Assembly (NCBI GenBank): GCA_019424135.1
Contig: JAHYZZ010000001.1
Location: forward strand, 60,512 to 124,511
Length of the DNA stretch: 64,000 nt
From: Lachnospiraceae bacterium
GTDB lineage: Bacteria; Bacillota; Clostridia; Lachnospirales; Lachnospiraceae
Direction: 5' to 3'
In this document: positions 17,755 to 25,356 of the stretch, one piece after another
Numbering within the stretch: position 1 is the stretch's first letter
How the letters are laid out: every line of letters begins with the position of its first letter
Position numbers and translations under genes: made by a program
The notes under the pieces: model-generated
The model's input: only the letters and a program-made list of their open reading frames with translations
Databases searched by the model: none
What the model was told of the DNA's origin: nothing

Positions 17755-18399
17755 TCAAAAGCCGCATCGCATCAGGAATTCCTCCGTCAGCGTACTTTCC
17801 TCTTCTTTTACCGATGTCATCATCAGCTTTTCCACATATTTTCCAATCACATCCGTCTCCAGATTCACCAGATCTTTCTGTTTCTTTTCCTGAAGAGTGG
17901 TTTCCCTTATGGTGTGTGGGATTGCCGAAATAGCAAACCAGTCGTCTCCGGTTTTTGCCACGGTAAGACTGATGCCATCAATAGCGACAGATCCCTTTTC
18001 TACAACGTAACGCAAAATTTTTTTCTCTGCCCGAATCGTATACCAGACAGCATTATCATCTGCCATAACCTGAATAATCTGCCCGGTACCGTCCACATGG
18101 CCGGCCACGATGTGTCCGCCAAATCTTCCATCTGCCGGCATGGCTCGTTCCAGATTAACACGGCTTCCTGGTGCCAGCATTCTAAGTGCAGAACGATTCA
18201 AAGTTTCATGCATCACATCTGCATCAAACTGTCCGCGTCCAAGGCTTGTCACTGTCAGGCAAACACCGTTTACTGCGATGCTGTCTCCCGTCTTTGTCCC
18301 TTTTATCACCTTCTCTGCCCGAATGGTCAAAACCGCTGAAGCGCTGCCCTTTTTGATTTGTTCCACAATCCCGATCTCTTCAATGATCCCGGTAAACAT
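17755..18399 (-). CDS. ribE: Riboflavin synthase alpha subunit
   Basis: A 214-residue protein made of two lumazine-binding barrels in tandem: residues about 1-95 begin MFTGIIEEIG, and 97-195 begin FGGHIVAGHVDG. Each carries a copy of the signature AVNGVCLTV or AIDGISLTV. It dismutates two lumazines to riboflavin plus a pyrimidine. It overlaps the end of ribD by 20 bases, implying translational coupling. Confidence 0.96.
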   Translation of the reverse strand: MFTGIIEEIGIVEQIKKGSASAVLTIRAEKVIKGTKTGDSIAVNGVCLTVTSLGRGQFDADVMHETLNRSALRMLAPGSRVNLERAMPADGRFGGHIVAGHVDGTGQIIQVMADDNAVWYTIRAEKKILRYVVEKGSVAIDGISLTVAKTGDDWFAISAIPHTIRETTLQEKKQKDLVNLETDVIGKYVEKLMMTSVKEEESTLTEEFLMRCGF

Positions 18400-19486
18400 C
18401 CGTTTTCACCTCCCCTTCAATCAGAATATCGTTTCCAATCTTTTTCATCGTTCTGTTTGCCAGCGGCACTGCATATCCCGGATCTGGAAATCCAAGGCCT
18501 TCGACCGGGCTTTTTGCCTTCTCTCCCCCCAACAACTTTGGTGCTATATAGCAGAAAACCTTCTGTACAATTCCTTCCTTCAGAGCCGACCAGTTTAAAC
18601 TTCCGCCGCCTTCCAGCAACACACTGTCAATCTTCTGCTCCCCCAGTATCTTCATCAGTACCTTCAGATCAATATGCCCCTCCTTTTCCGGTATGGTCAG
18701 AATCTGACATCCTTTTTCCAGGTAAGATCTATACCTGTCTTTGTCACTACAGGACGTTGCCAGAATTGTCTTCACCTGGCCAGCCGTCTGTACAATTTTC
18801 GAATCTTCCGGTGTACGAAGATGGGTATCACAGATGATCCGGACCGGATCTTTCGCGCCCTTGATCCGACAGGTAAGCCTGGGATCATCCGCAAGCAGTG
18901 TACCGATACCGGCCATGATGCCACTGTACTGCTTCCGCAGCAGCATGACATGTTCTCTTGCCTCCTCACCAGTGATCCATCTGGATGCCCCAGTATACGC
19001 TGCAATCTTCCCATCCATCGTCATAGCATACTTCAACGCTACATACGGACGTCCCGTTTTTATGTAGTGAAAAAAAATCTGATTTAATGCATCACAGGCT
19101 TCTTCTTCCACATGTTCTGTCACCTCGATTCCATGTTTTCTAAGAAACCAGACCCCCTTTCCTGCCACCAGAGGATTTGGATCTGAAGAACCAATCACCA
19201 CCCGGCGGATACCAGCCTGAAGAATTGCCTCCGTACAAGGCGGCTGCTTCCCATAATGACAGCAGGGCTCCAGTGTCACATACAATTCAGCTCCCCTAGG
19301 AGATTCTCTGCAGCTCTCCAGTGCATTTCTTTCCGCATGTTTTTCACCATATTTCTGATGATAACCTTCCCCAATGATCTGCCCGTCCTTGACAACCACT
19401 GCACCCACCATAGGATTTGGAGACGTCCATCCCATCCCTTTCTTTGCCAGTTCCAGTGCCCGGCACATATATTCACCGTCTTCCAT
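18380..19486 (-). CDS. ribD: Bifunctional riboflavin deaminase/reductase RibD
   Basis: A 368-residue two-domain enzyme. Residues about 1-145 are the zinc deaminase with HAERNALE and PCCHYGKQPPCT; residues 150-365 are the NADPH-dependent reductase beginning PYVALKYAMTMDGKIA and carrying VLLEGGGSLN. It performs the second and third steps from GTP to riboflavin. The start has AAGGAGGTGTAAGAA before it. It is the first gene after an FMN riboswitch and two terminator hairpins. Confidence 0.96.
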   Translation of the reverse strand: MEDGEYMCRALELAKKGMGWTSPNPMVGAVVVKDGQIIGEGYHQKYGEKHAERNALESCRESPRGAELYVTLEPCCHYGKQPPCTEAILQAGIRRVVIGSSDPNPLVAGKGVWFLRKHGIEVTEHVEEEACDALNQIFFHYIKTGRPYVALKYAMTMDGKIAAYTGASRWITGEEAREHVMLLRKQYSGIMAGIGTLLADDPRLTCRIKGAKDPVRIICDTHLRTPEDSKIVQTAGQVKTILATSCSDKDRYRSYLEKGCQILTIPEKEGHIDLKVLMKILGEQKIDSVLLEGGGSLNWSALKEGIVQKVFCYIAPKLLGGEKAKSPVEGLGFPDPGYAVPLANRTMKKIGNDILIEGEVKTDVYRDH

Positions 19487-19524
19487 TTCTTACACCTCCT
19501 TAACGTCTTCCTCTGATCTTCATA

Positions 19525-19560
19525 TTTAAAAAAGACCCTGGAATGATTTCTCCAGGGTCT
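19525..19560 (-). terminator. Second intrinsic terminator in the rib leader
   Basis: The stem AGACCCTGGA / TCCAGGGTCT is followed by TTTTTTAAAT on the minus strand. It lies between the riboswitch terminator and ribD, about 40 bases before the ATG. Confidence 0.75.
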
Positions 19561-19597
19561 AAAAATATTGATATGGATCCATAACTTCTTTTATAAA

Positions 19598-19631
19598 AGC
19601 AAAAGGCTCTGGAATGCTTACATTCCAGAGC
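19598..19631 (-). terminator. Riboswitch expression-platform terminator
   Basis: The perfect 11-bp stem GCTCTGGAATG / CATTCCAGAGC with a 4-base loop is followed by CTTTTGCTTTT on the minus strand. It lies about 37 bases after the FMN aptamer. Confidence 0.75.
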
Positions 19632-19667
19632 AGTATCTACTATACAAAACAATCTTGCATCCTGCAA

Positions 19668-19776
19668 TCTTCTTCCATCCAGACTTTAACTGTCGGCCCC
19701 GGAATCTCACCGGATCATGCCTAATCGGCTCGCGGGCTTTACCGCCGGTAGGGAAACGAACCCTGCCCTGAAGATG
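19668..19776 (-). ncRNA. FMN riboswitch (RFN element)
   Basis: On the minus strand the conserved RFN blocks occur in order: CTTCAGGGCAGGG, CCCTACCGGCGGTAAAGC, CCGCGAGCC, GGTGAGATTCCGGGGCCGAC, AGTCTGGATGGAAGAAG. FMN binding should favour the downstream terminators and shut off ribD-ribE-ribBA-ribH-apbE. Confidence 0.96.
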
Positions 19777-19797
19777 TTTAATTCAATTCTAGTACAT

Positions 19798-19826
19798 AGT
19801 ATACGCGCCTTGCCTAAATATGTCAA
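19798..19826 (-). promoter_or_regulatory. Sigma-A promoter of the rib operon
   Basis: Minus strand TTGACA, 17 bases, TATACT, placed about 20 bases before the RFN element. Confidence 0.82.
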
Positions 19827-19910
19827 TCCCTTTCATTCATAGATGTCACATTCCGGTCCATGAGCACCAAATTCTTTCTATTTATGGGCATCTATTGAAT
19901 ATCGTACATA

Positions 19911-20768
19911 TTATTCTACGTTTTCCCCATCAGCTATATCCCCATTGTTTTTCTCCAGCTGCTGATATTCCTCTCCTTCCCAGTAATCATCCAAACGCAC
20001 CGGCATATCCTTAACCATCTTCTCCATCCGTGTATTCAAAAGATATAATCCCCGCTGCGTCCCTTCAATTTCCTTAATGTATTGCTCGATCTTATATTTT
20101 GCAGCCATAAGCTGGATTCCTTTTTCCTCAAGCTGCGCATTAATTCTAGACGCAATCATATGCCTTTGTTTTTCTTCCTCTGCCAGTGCACGGTCTTTTG
20201 CTTCTTCGATCATCTGCTCCGCTTTCTGCTTTGCTTCTTTCTCAATCAATTCTGCATTAGCCCTGGCCTCTTCCATGATTTTGATCACCGTGTCATAATC
20301 AAACAGATCATCCTTCTTCTCCAACTGCTCCTTCAGACTGATATTTTCTTCTTCCAACTTATCATAAGCCTCCTGAAGCTTGGAAAGTTCCTTCTTTCCT
20401 TCTTCTGCTGCTCTGGAGGCCTTTACGTCCTTCTCCTCTTCCTCCAGTTCCTGTATTGATTCATGCTGTTCTTTCTTTGCCGCCTCTGCCCGTTTCAATT
20501 CTTCTTCCAGCATCTGAAGCGTTTCCCTTTCGTCTTGTTCAGTTCTGTCTTCCTTCTTAATTTGTCCTCTTGCAGTTTCCAGATCAGCCCTTACAAGTGC
20601 AAGCTCTGCCTCTCCATCTTCCACCTTTCGCATTAGCTCCAGCTTTTCTTTCTGATGAAGCACCTTGATCGAATCGATCTCATGCTCCAGCGTCTTGATA
20701 TATTCGTCTACATCCTCCTTATTATATCCACCGAACAACGCTGTTCGAAATGTTCCATTTTGCGCCAT
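19911..20768 (-). CDS. DivIVA-domain coiled-coil protein at the end of the Pel-like operon
   Basis: A 285-residue protein. The N-terminus FRTALFGGYNKEDVDEYI followed by a heptad-rich helix is the DivIVA membrane-curvature-binding domain (about 5-50). The rest is highly charged coiled coil (about 50-245) and a short acidic tail. DivIVA proteins mark poles and septa and recruit cell-wall or secretion partners. The start at 20768 is chosen for its AAGGAGGAGTCAATA leader; in-frame ATGs upstream overlap the previous gene. It begins 13 bases after the DUF4832 gene, so it is probably the tenth gene of the operon and could place the polymer machinery at a site on the membrane; that role is inferred from position only. 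Confidence 0.78.
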   Translation of the reverse strand: MAQNGTFRTALFGGYNKEDVDEYIKTLEHEIDSIKVLHQKEKLELMRKVEDGEAELALVRADLETARGQIKKEDRTEQDERETLQMLEEELKRAEAAKKEQHESIQELEEEEKDVKASRAAEEGKKELSKLQEAYDKLEEENISLKEQLEKKDDLFDYDTVIKIMEEARANAELIEKEAKQKAEQMIEEAKDRALAEEEKQRHMIASRINAQLEEKGIQLMAAKYKIEQYIKEIEGTQRGLYLLNTRMEKMVKDMPVRLDDYWEGEEYQQLEKNNGDIADGENVE

Positions 20769-20781
20769 TATTGACTCCTCC

Positions 20782-22158
20782 TTATTCTTCATATGTATAT
20801 ATCATCTGTACACCGTCTTCCAAATCGGCGTCCATTGCCAGTTCTATTACCTCTTCCTCATCCGGATCCGTAATTCCAATTCCAATCTGAAAGCCGTCTC
20901 TGAATTTCTCAGTAAACGGAATATGAGTTATTGTTTTGATCTCTTTCCCCGGATACAGTTCCGAAAGATTCATCTCTACTGTCTCCCAGTACTTCCGTTC
21001 TCCTTCTTTATCGTAAACATACATGGTCACCGGCCAATCCCAGTAAAGAGGCGCCAGGCCGCCATTTTGCCATGTCATCTGCACCTCCAGCTGTCCCTGC
21101 CCAAAGGAGTATCTGGTACTCAACTTGGAAATATAATATCGATAACCCAGTTCCTGCTCCAGTTCTCTGGCAGACTCACCATCTTTTAGCTTCTCTTCAG
21201 GACATTTGGGACCGATAAATGTCATATGGGTTTCCCTAACCAGATTAAGCGTATCTTCAAATCGCTCATCAAGTAGTTCCTCCATCGGATACTGACTGGT
21301 CAGTTCACCTCCGCAGGGTGCATTCTGCCAGAATTCTGACATGGTTTGATATTCCAGAGGGCTTCCTGAAGTCTCAAAGCTTCCCCCATTTTCTATCCAG
21401 TCCATCCACTCTTTCGTATCCTCTTCATGTCCGGTCATGTCATTGTATAATCCCATGCCTCCTTCTGCAGCCATCACAAAATTCCTGCGCATCAAAAGTC
21501 TTGCATTATGAAAATGGTCCGAATAATCCAACACATAATCCCAGCAAATCTCTGCGTCTGGCAGAGGTGAAAGCCCTTCGTCTGTATTCGTATGCCATTC
21601 TCCCCAGTGTCCCAGGCTTCCAAGCTCTACATAAGCCACAAAGTCATCCTTATTACAATATTCTGCCAGAGCCTGGAGAGCCATCTGGTGCCGTTCCATG
21701 AAATATTCATTTTCATAATTAGGGGAATAACCCTGCCCATATTCGGTATCGTAAAATTCCCCGTCTCCAGTCTGATCGTACAGCCACTGTGGAATATCCA
21801 TATGGCGTTCATCTCCAGGCACATCACACAAAAACCGGAGGACTGCATGCTTATTCTGCCTCTTCCACCTGGAGATGTGGAAATACTCTTCTAAGGTATC
21901 GATATCATACTCACCCGGAGAGGGTTCCCACATTTCCCAGGTCAGCCCGATATACACCAGACGGGAGTCTTCACATTCTTCCGTAATTTCTGCCTGAGGC
22001 GCATATCCAGTCAGCGGATTATGGAGTTCCTTACTGCTTTCCAGATATTCCGTGGTCTGATTCAGGCGGTAGCGATAGGGGATGATATACAAAAGCATTC
22101 CAGAAATGGCCACTACAAGTATCGCCATCAGAACATAAGGTATTTTTGATCTATCCAT
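20782..22158 (-). CDS. DUF4832-type glycoside-hydrolase-like protein, membrane anchored
   Basis: A 458-residue protein with an N-terminal anchor (hydrophobic residues about 8-28) that places the rest outside. LVYIGLTWEMWEPSPGEYD and YVELGSLGHWGEWH resemble the TIM-barrel motifs of DUF4832/DUF4874 proteins, which look like glycoside hydrolases; the glutamates in these two stretches are possible catalytic residues. The last 150 residues look like a beta-sandwich. It overlaps the DUF4956 gene by 8 bases. Because the deacetylase of this operon has no hydrolase domain, this protein may supply the chain-trimming role that PelA has in Pseudomonas. This is an inference; no activity is known to me for this exact type. 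Confidence 0.68.
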   Translation of the reverse strand: MDRSKIPYVLMAILVVAISGMLLYIIPYRYRLNQTTEYLESSKELHNPLTGYAPQAEITEECEDSRLVYIGLTWEMWEPSPGEYDIDTLEEYFHISRWKRQNKHAVLRFLCDVPGDERHMDIPQWLYDQTGDGEFYDTEYGQGYSPNYENEYFMERHQMALQALAEYCNKDDFVAYVELGSLGHWGEWHTNTDEGLSPLPDAEICWDYVLDYSDHFHNARLLMRRNFVMAAEGGMGLYNDMTGHEEDTKEWMDWIENGGSFETSGSPLEYQTMSEFWQNAPCGGELTSQYPMEELLDERFEDTLNLVRETHMTFIGPKCPEEKLKDGESARELEQELGYRYYISKLSTRYSFGQGQLEVQMTWQNGGLAPLYWDWPVTMYVYDKEGERKYWETVEMNLSELYPGKEIKTITHIPFTEKFRDGFQIGIGITDPDEEEVIELAMDADLEDGVQMIYTYEE

Positions 22159-22834
22159 GATATTCTCCGTTATACTGAATCAAAGTTGCATCCTGAACAC
22201 CTTCCAGGGCCTGGATCTGTTCCAGAAATAAGGTGTTATCGGTACGGCATATCAATTCCATGGTAAGCTCGGTCACTTCTCCCCGGATTGTTTTGGATTT
22301 TAACTGATGTTTCATTTTATGCAAAATCTTCATAATCTCATCTCCTGCATCATGGGAAACATAGTGCGCCACCAAAATAAAAATTGTGCCTCTTTTTTTA
22401 CGGTTATAAAACAAATGAACAACCACCGTCATAATAATCATTGTTGCAATGGCAAGTAACGAAAGGCCTGCTCCCAGTGTGATTCCTACTGATATGGACC
22501 AGAACAGATATAGAAGATCCATAGGATCTTTGATTGCCGTACGATAACGCACAATAGACAACGCACCGATCATACCAAGAGAAATCACGATGTTGCTGCT
22601 GATCGCCAGCGTCAGCATACAGCTTAACACTGTCATTCCTACCAATGTGACTGCAAAAGAACTGGAAAACACCACCCCTCCAAAATAGATGCCGTAAATC
22701 TTATAAATACAAAATCCAAGAATCACAGCCAGCGCCATAGCAACCGCCGCAGTGGTCAAAAAATCTGTTGTCAGTCCCTGTCCTCCCATAAAGGACTCCC
22801 ACACAGAATTTTTGAAATAATCTCTTATATTCAT
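22151..22834 (-). CDS. DUF4956 family membrane protein
   Basis: A 227-residue protein with about four transmembrane helices (residues about 25-47, 52-78, 80-92, 107-142) and a cytoplasmic C-terminal domain of about 80 residues resembling an ACT-like or ferredoxin-like fold. The conserved stretch GMIGALSIVRYRTAIKDPMDL between the helices is the DUF4956 signature. Such genes are often found next to VTC-domain and CotH genes, as here. No function is established; it may be a channel or carrier for phosphate or polymer. It overlaps the VTC gene by 4 bases (ATGA) and the next gene by 8. Confidence 0.85.
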   Translation of the reverse strand: MNIRDYFKNSVWESFMGGQGLTTDFLTTAAVAMALAVILGFCIYKIYGIYFGGVVFSSSFAVTLVGMTVLSCMLTLAISSNIVISLGMIGALSIVRYRTAIKDPMDLLYLFWSISVGITLGAGLSLLAIATMIIMTVVVHLFYNRKKRGTIFILVAHYVSHDAGDEIMKILHKMKHQLKSKTIRGEVTELTMELICRTDNTLFLEQIQALEGVQDATLIQYNGEYHG

Positions 22835-23565
22835 CGATTTCTCCTCCTATTTGTTTTCGATATCCCCGCCATTGTATCTGTCCGGAAAAATGCAGCCTCA
22901 TAGCAGAGGGTATATTTTGATATTGCTGCAAACTGCTGCCCGTCAAGAGGAAGAAGTTCCTTGATCACCTCAGGCAGAAATTCTGTAAATTTTACTTCCA
23001 ATACCATCATCCCCGGCTCCAGAATGGATCTGACTGGTAGATAGGGATCGAAAATGTCGTAGTTGAAGGCTGCCGATCGCACATCTTGGTCAAAGGTTAC
23101 TCTTACATCTCCCTCTTTTCGGATCAAGGGTGTTCGCTCATAATCAACAACCACTTTGGGCCTTTGCAAGTGAACCATGCATTCATAATAGAATTGCCTG
23201 CACAAAGGATAAGGACTTGCCAGAAGAAACTCAAATTTACTTTCCAAAATCCACTCGAACTCCTGCCTGCTAAGAGGAGCCGCGTCTTTGTGGATATAGC
23301 TTCCGCACTTTCTTTTCCTCTCTAGCCTGATTCCGGCATCACTGTAATTATAGATGCGGACCCGCCATTTTTTTCGATTCGCCACGCCCATGATTTTCTC
23401 TGTATAAGAGGAATCCCAGTAATCGTCAAAATACAGGCTGCGAATGGTATACTGTCCATTCTTAGCATATGGATCCATCTCCATAAACGGCAGGAGTCTC
23501 TGTTTCAACATCTCGCCTTCCCACAATGAAATATAATATTTCCATTCATTCCGGTAAACTTCCAT
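22831..23565 (-). CDS. VTC-type polyphosphate polymerase domain protein
   Basis: A 244-residue protein made of one VTC domain, the tunnel fold that makes polyphosphate from ATP in yeast Vtc4 and that is related to triphosphate-tunnel enzymes. Seen in order are NEWKYYIS, YTIRSLYFDD, KKWRVRIYNY, RLERKRKC, PKVVVDYER, RVTFDQDVR and LEVKF; these are the basic residues and the metal-binding glutamate expected of the tunnel. No signal peptide. The ATG at 23565 is preferred to one 15 bases earlier because GAGG lies 9 bases upstream; it comes right after the cotH stop (TGATATG). It is co-encoded with CotH and DUF4956. Whether it makes polyphosphate or binds it is not shown. Confidence 0.82.
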   Translation of the reverse strand: MEVYRNEWKYYISLWEGEMLKQRLLPFMEMDPYAKNGQYTIRSLYFDDYWDSSYTEKIMGVANRKKWRVRIYNYSDAGIRLERKRKCGSYIHKDAAPLSRQEFEWILESKFEFLLASPYPLCRQFYYECMVHLQRPKVVVDYERTPLIRKEGDVRVTFDQDVRSAAFNYDIFDPYLPVRSILEPGMMVLEVKFTEFLPEVIKELLPLDGQQFAAISKYTLCYEAAFFRTDTMAGISKTNRRRNR

Positions 23566-23566
23566 A

Positions 23567-25330
23567 TCAATCATCCTCACTGTATTCTACAGCTGCAATA
23601 CTTCCATCACTCTGCACATAGAAGCACAATGTACTGTAACAAATTGTTCCTGCCTCGGTTCGGTAACACTCATATGCATCCTGACTAATCTCATCGGTAC
23701 CTTCTGCATGTATCCTTAAGAAATACTGACCTGACGGAAGAGTATCCACTGAAATACTCGTCTCTTTCGTTGTCTGCTGTACAAGATGCTCTTGAAAGGA
23801 ATAGTCTCTTGCCAGTTCAACCTTGTAGGATACATCCTGCCCATCAAAACAGTATGCTTCCTCCCAGCTTAAAATTGTCTCCGTGTTATTGTTTTCCGGA
23901 GTCAGAATATGGAACGGCCATACCGAGGACATGCTCTCCTGATACGCCCTGTAATTTGTTTCCAGCTCTTGTGCCATACCCTCCGTTAGCGTTTCATAGT
24001 CGGTCTTGGTAACCCGGGCATAGGTGCGGTCTGGAAGCTGATAGAGAAATTCTTTGGCAATTTCTTTGTATGTATCAATCTGATCCTGCAACTTATCTTC
24101 TGTCAGATAGTTCTGCTTTAGATCTTCTACCGCCTGATTCAGAGCTTCTCTGCAGGAAGCGTCCTGAAGGATTCTCTGGAACAGTATAGTATCGGAAAAC
24201 AAAAAGATTCCCTTCCTCCAGGAACGGTCATAGTTCTCATCTTGCAGGATCTCATACCCCTCATTCAGGATGCTGTCATTATCCCAGGAGATGAAATACC
24301 AGCGATCCTGTCCTCTTGCATTATACAGATAATAATTTCCCTCCAGAACATCTGCATTTCCCATTAGGATATGAAATGCCATCCAGTAATATAGATTATC
24401 GGAATCAAAATACTGCGCTACGATATCGCTGATCGGAATAGTTTCATTATTTACCGCATCCAATAGCTTCACCATCGAATCATGCTCTTCTGAACCATCC
24501 ACCTCCAGATACTGTTCAAACTTGTCTTTGTCATAACTTGCATCAGTCGATACAACAATACTATCTTCATGTTTTTGCCAGTCAAAAGCTGGTGTAGTCT
24601 GGTAAAGCGCACCGTCGCTGTCAAATCCTCTGTTTCGAAGGTATGTTTTGTTGACCTGCTCCACCTGGGTATAGAGACCGTAATCCTCAAACAGGCCGTC
24701 CTCGCCTTCTGTTTTATCCTTAACATACAGGTGAACCAACTGGGTTCTTGCAGCCATCATTTGAGGGATATCCTCCATCAGGGAATATGCCAGCTTATTT
24801 TTAAAACGGACTGGATCCGTCACGTGTTTGTTAAGGGAAATTGTCTTCTGTTTTCTCCAGTCTGCACTGCCGTCCTTGATCTTGATCCGATAGCTCTTCT
24901 GCTGCCAGGTAGATGCTCCTTCTCCTCTAAGCTGCACCGTTGCATTAGGCGTACGGTCTGAATATCCGAATTCACCTTCTACAGGGCCTTCCTTATCTCC
25001 GATCTGAAGTACCGCCTCACAACGGTAGGGATTGATCCCATTCTCTTCGTAATATTCCAAAGGATAACTGTTTACTTCCGTCCAGGTATGGTCTGTTCCG
25101 TCGTCCTCATTTCCTTTGCCCACCGTCAAATACATGGTAATGATCCCGTCATCTTCGTCGTCATATAAAGATTTGTTATCTTCCAGCCTATAGTCTTCCG
25201 GATCCTCTCCAGAAGTATCATATGTTTCATCCAAGCTTACCAGCACGTCACTGTCACCAGATACCGCGCAGCCTGACAACAACAATATCGCCGCAAGCAA
25301 ACATGTGCCTAATATACCCTTCCTTCTCAT
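23567..25330 (-). CDS. cotH: CotH kinase family lipoprotein
   Basis: A 587-residue lipoprotein. Residues 1-21 are a signal with lipobox LSGC; the mature part begins with an acidic linker and then a CotH domain (about 60-420). Motifs shared with CotH kinases are TVQLRGEGASTWQQKSYRIK, SLNKHVTDPVRFKNKLAYSL, the QLVHLYV strand and NYYLYN with WYFISWDND. The last carries the acidic residues that bind metal and ATP in CotH. The C-terminal 130 residues look like a carbohydrate-binding or Ig-like beta domain. It is a clear paralog of the CotH half of the upstream PelG fusion. CotH proteins of Bacillus phosphorylate spore-coat proteins; the substrate here is unknown and would be outside the membrane. 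Confidence 0.88.
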   Translation of the reverse strand: MRRKGILGTCLLAAILLLSGCAVSGDSDVLVSLDETYDTSGEDPEDYRLEDNKSLYDDEDDGIITMYLTVGKGNEDDGTDHTWTEVNSYPLEYYEENGINPYRCEAVLQIGDKEGPVEGEFGYSDRTPNATVQLRGEGASTWQQKSYRIKIKDGSADWRKQKTISLNKHVTDPVRFKNKLAYSLMEDIPQMMAARTQLVHLYVKDKTEGEDGLFEDYGLYTQVEQVNKTYLRNRGFDSDGALYQTTPAFDWQKHEDSIVVSTDASYDKDKFEQYLEVDGSEEHDSMVKLLDAVNNETIPISDIVAQYFDSDNLYYWMAFHILMGNADVLEGNYYLYNARGQDRWYFISWDNDSILNEGYEILQDENYDRSWRKGIFLFSDTILFQRILQDASCREALNQAVEDLKQNYLTEDKLQDQIDTYKEIAKEFLYQLPDRTYARVTKTDYETLTEGMAQELETNYRAYQESMSSVWPFHILTPENNNTETILSWEEAYCFDGQDVSYKVELARDYSFQEHLVQQTTKETSISVDTLPSGQYFLRIHAEGTDEISQDAYECYRTEAGTICYSTLCFYVQSDGSIAAVEYSEDD

Positions 25331-25356
25331 GAATCCTCTCCTTTATTTAACATCAG

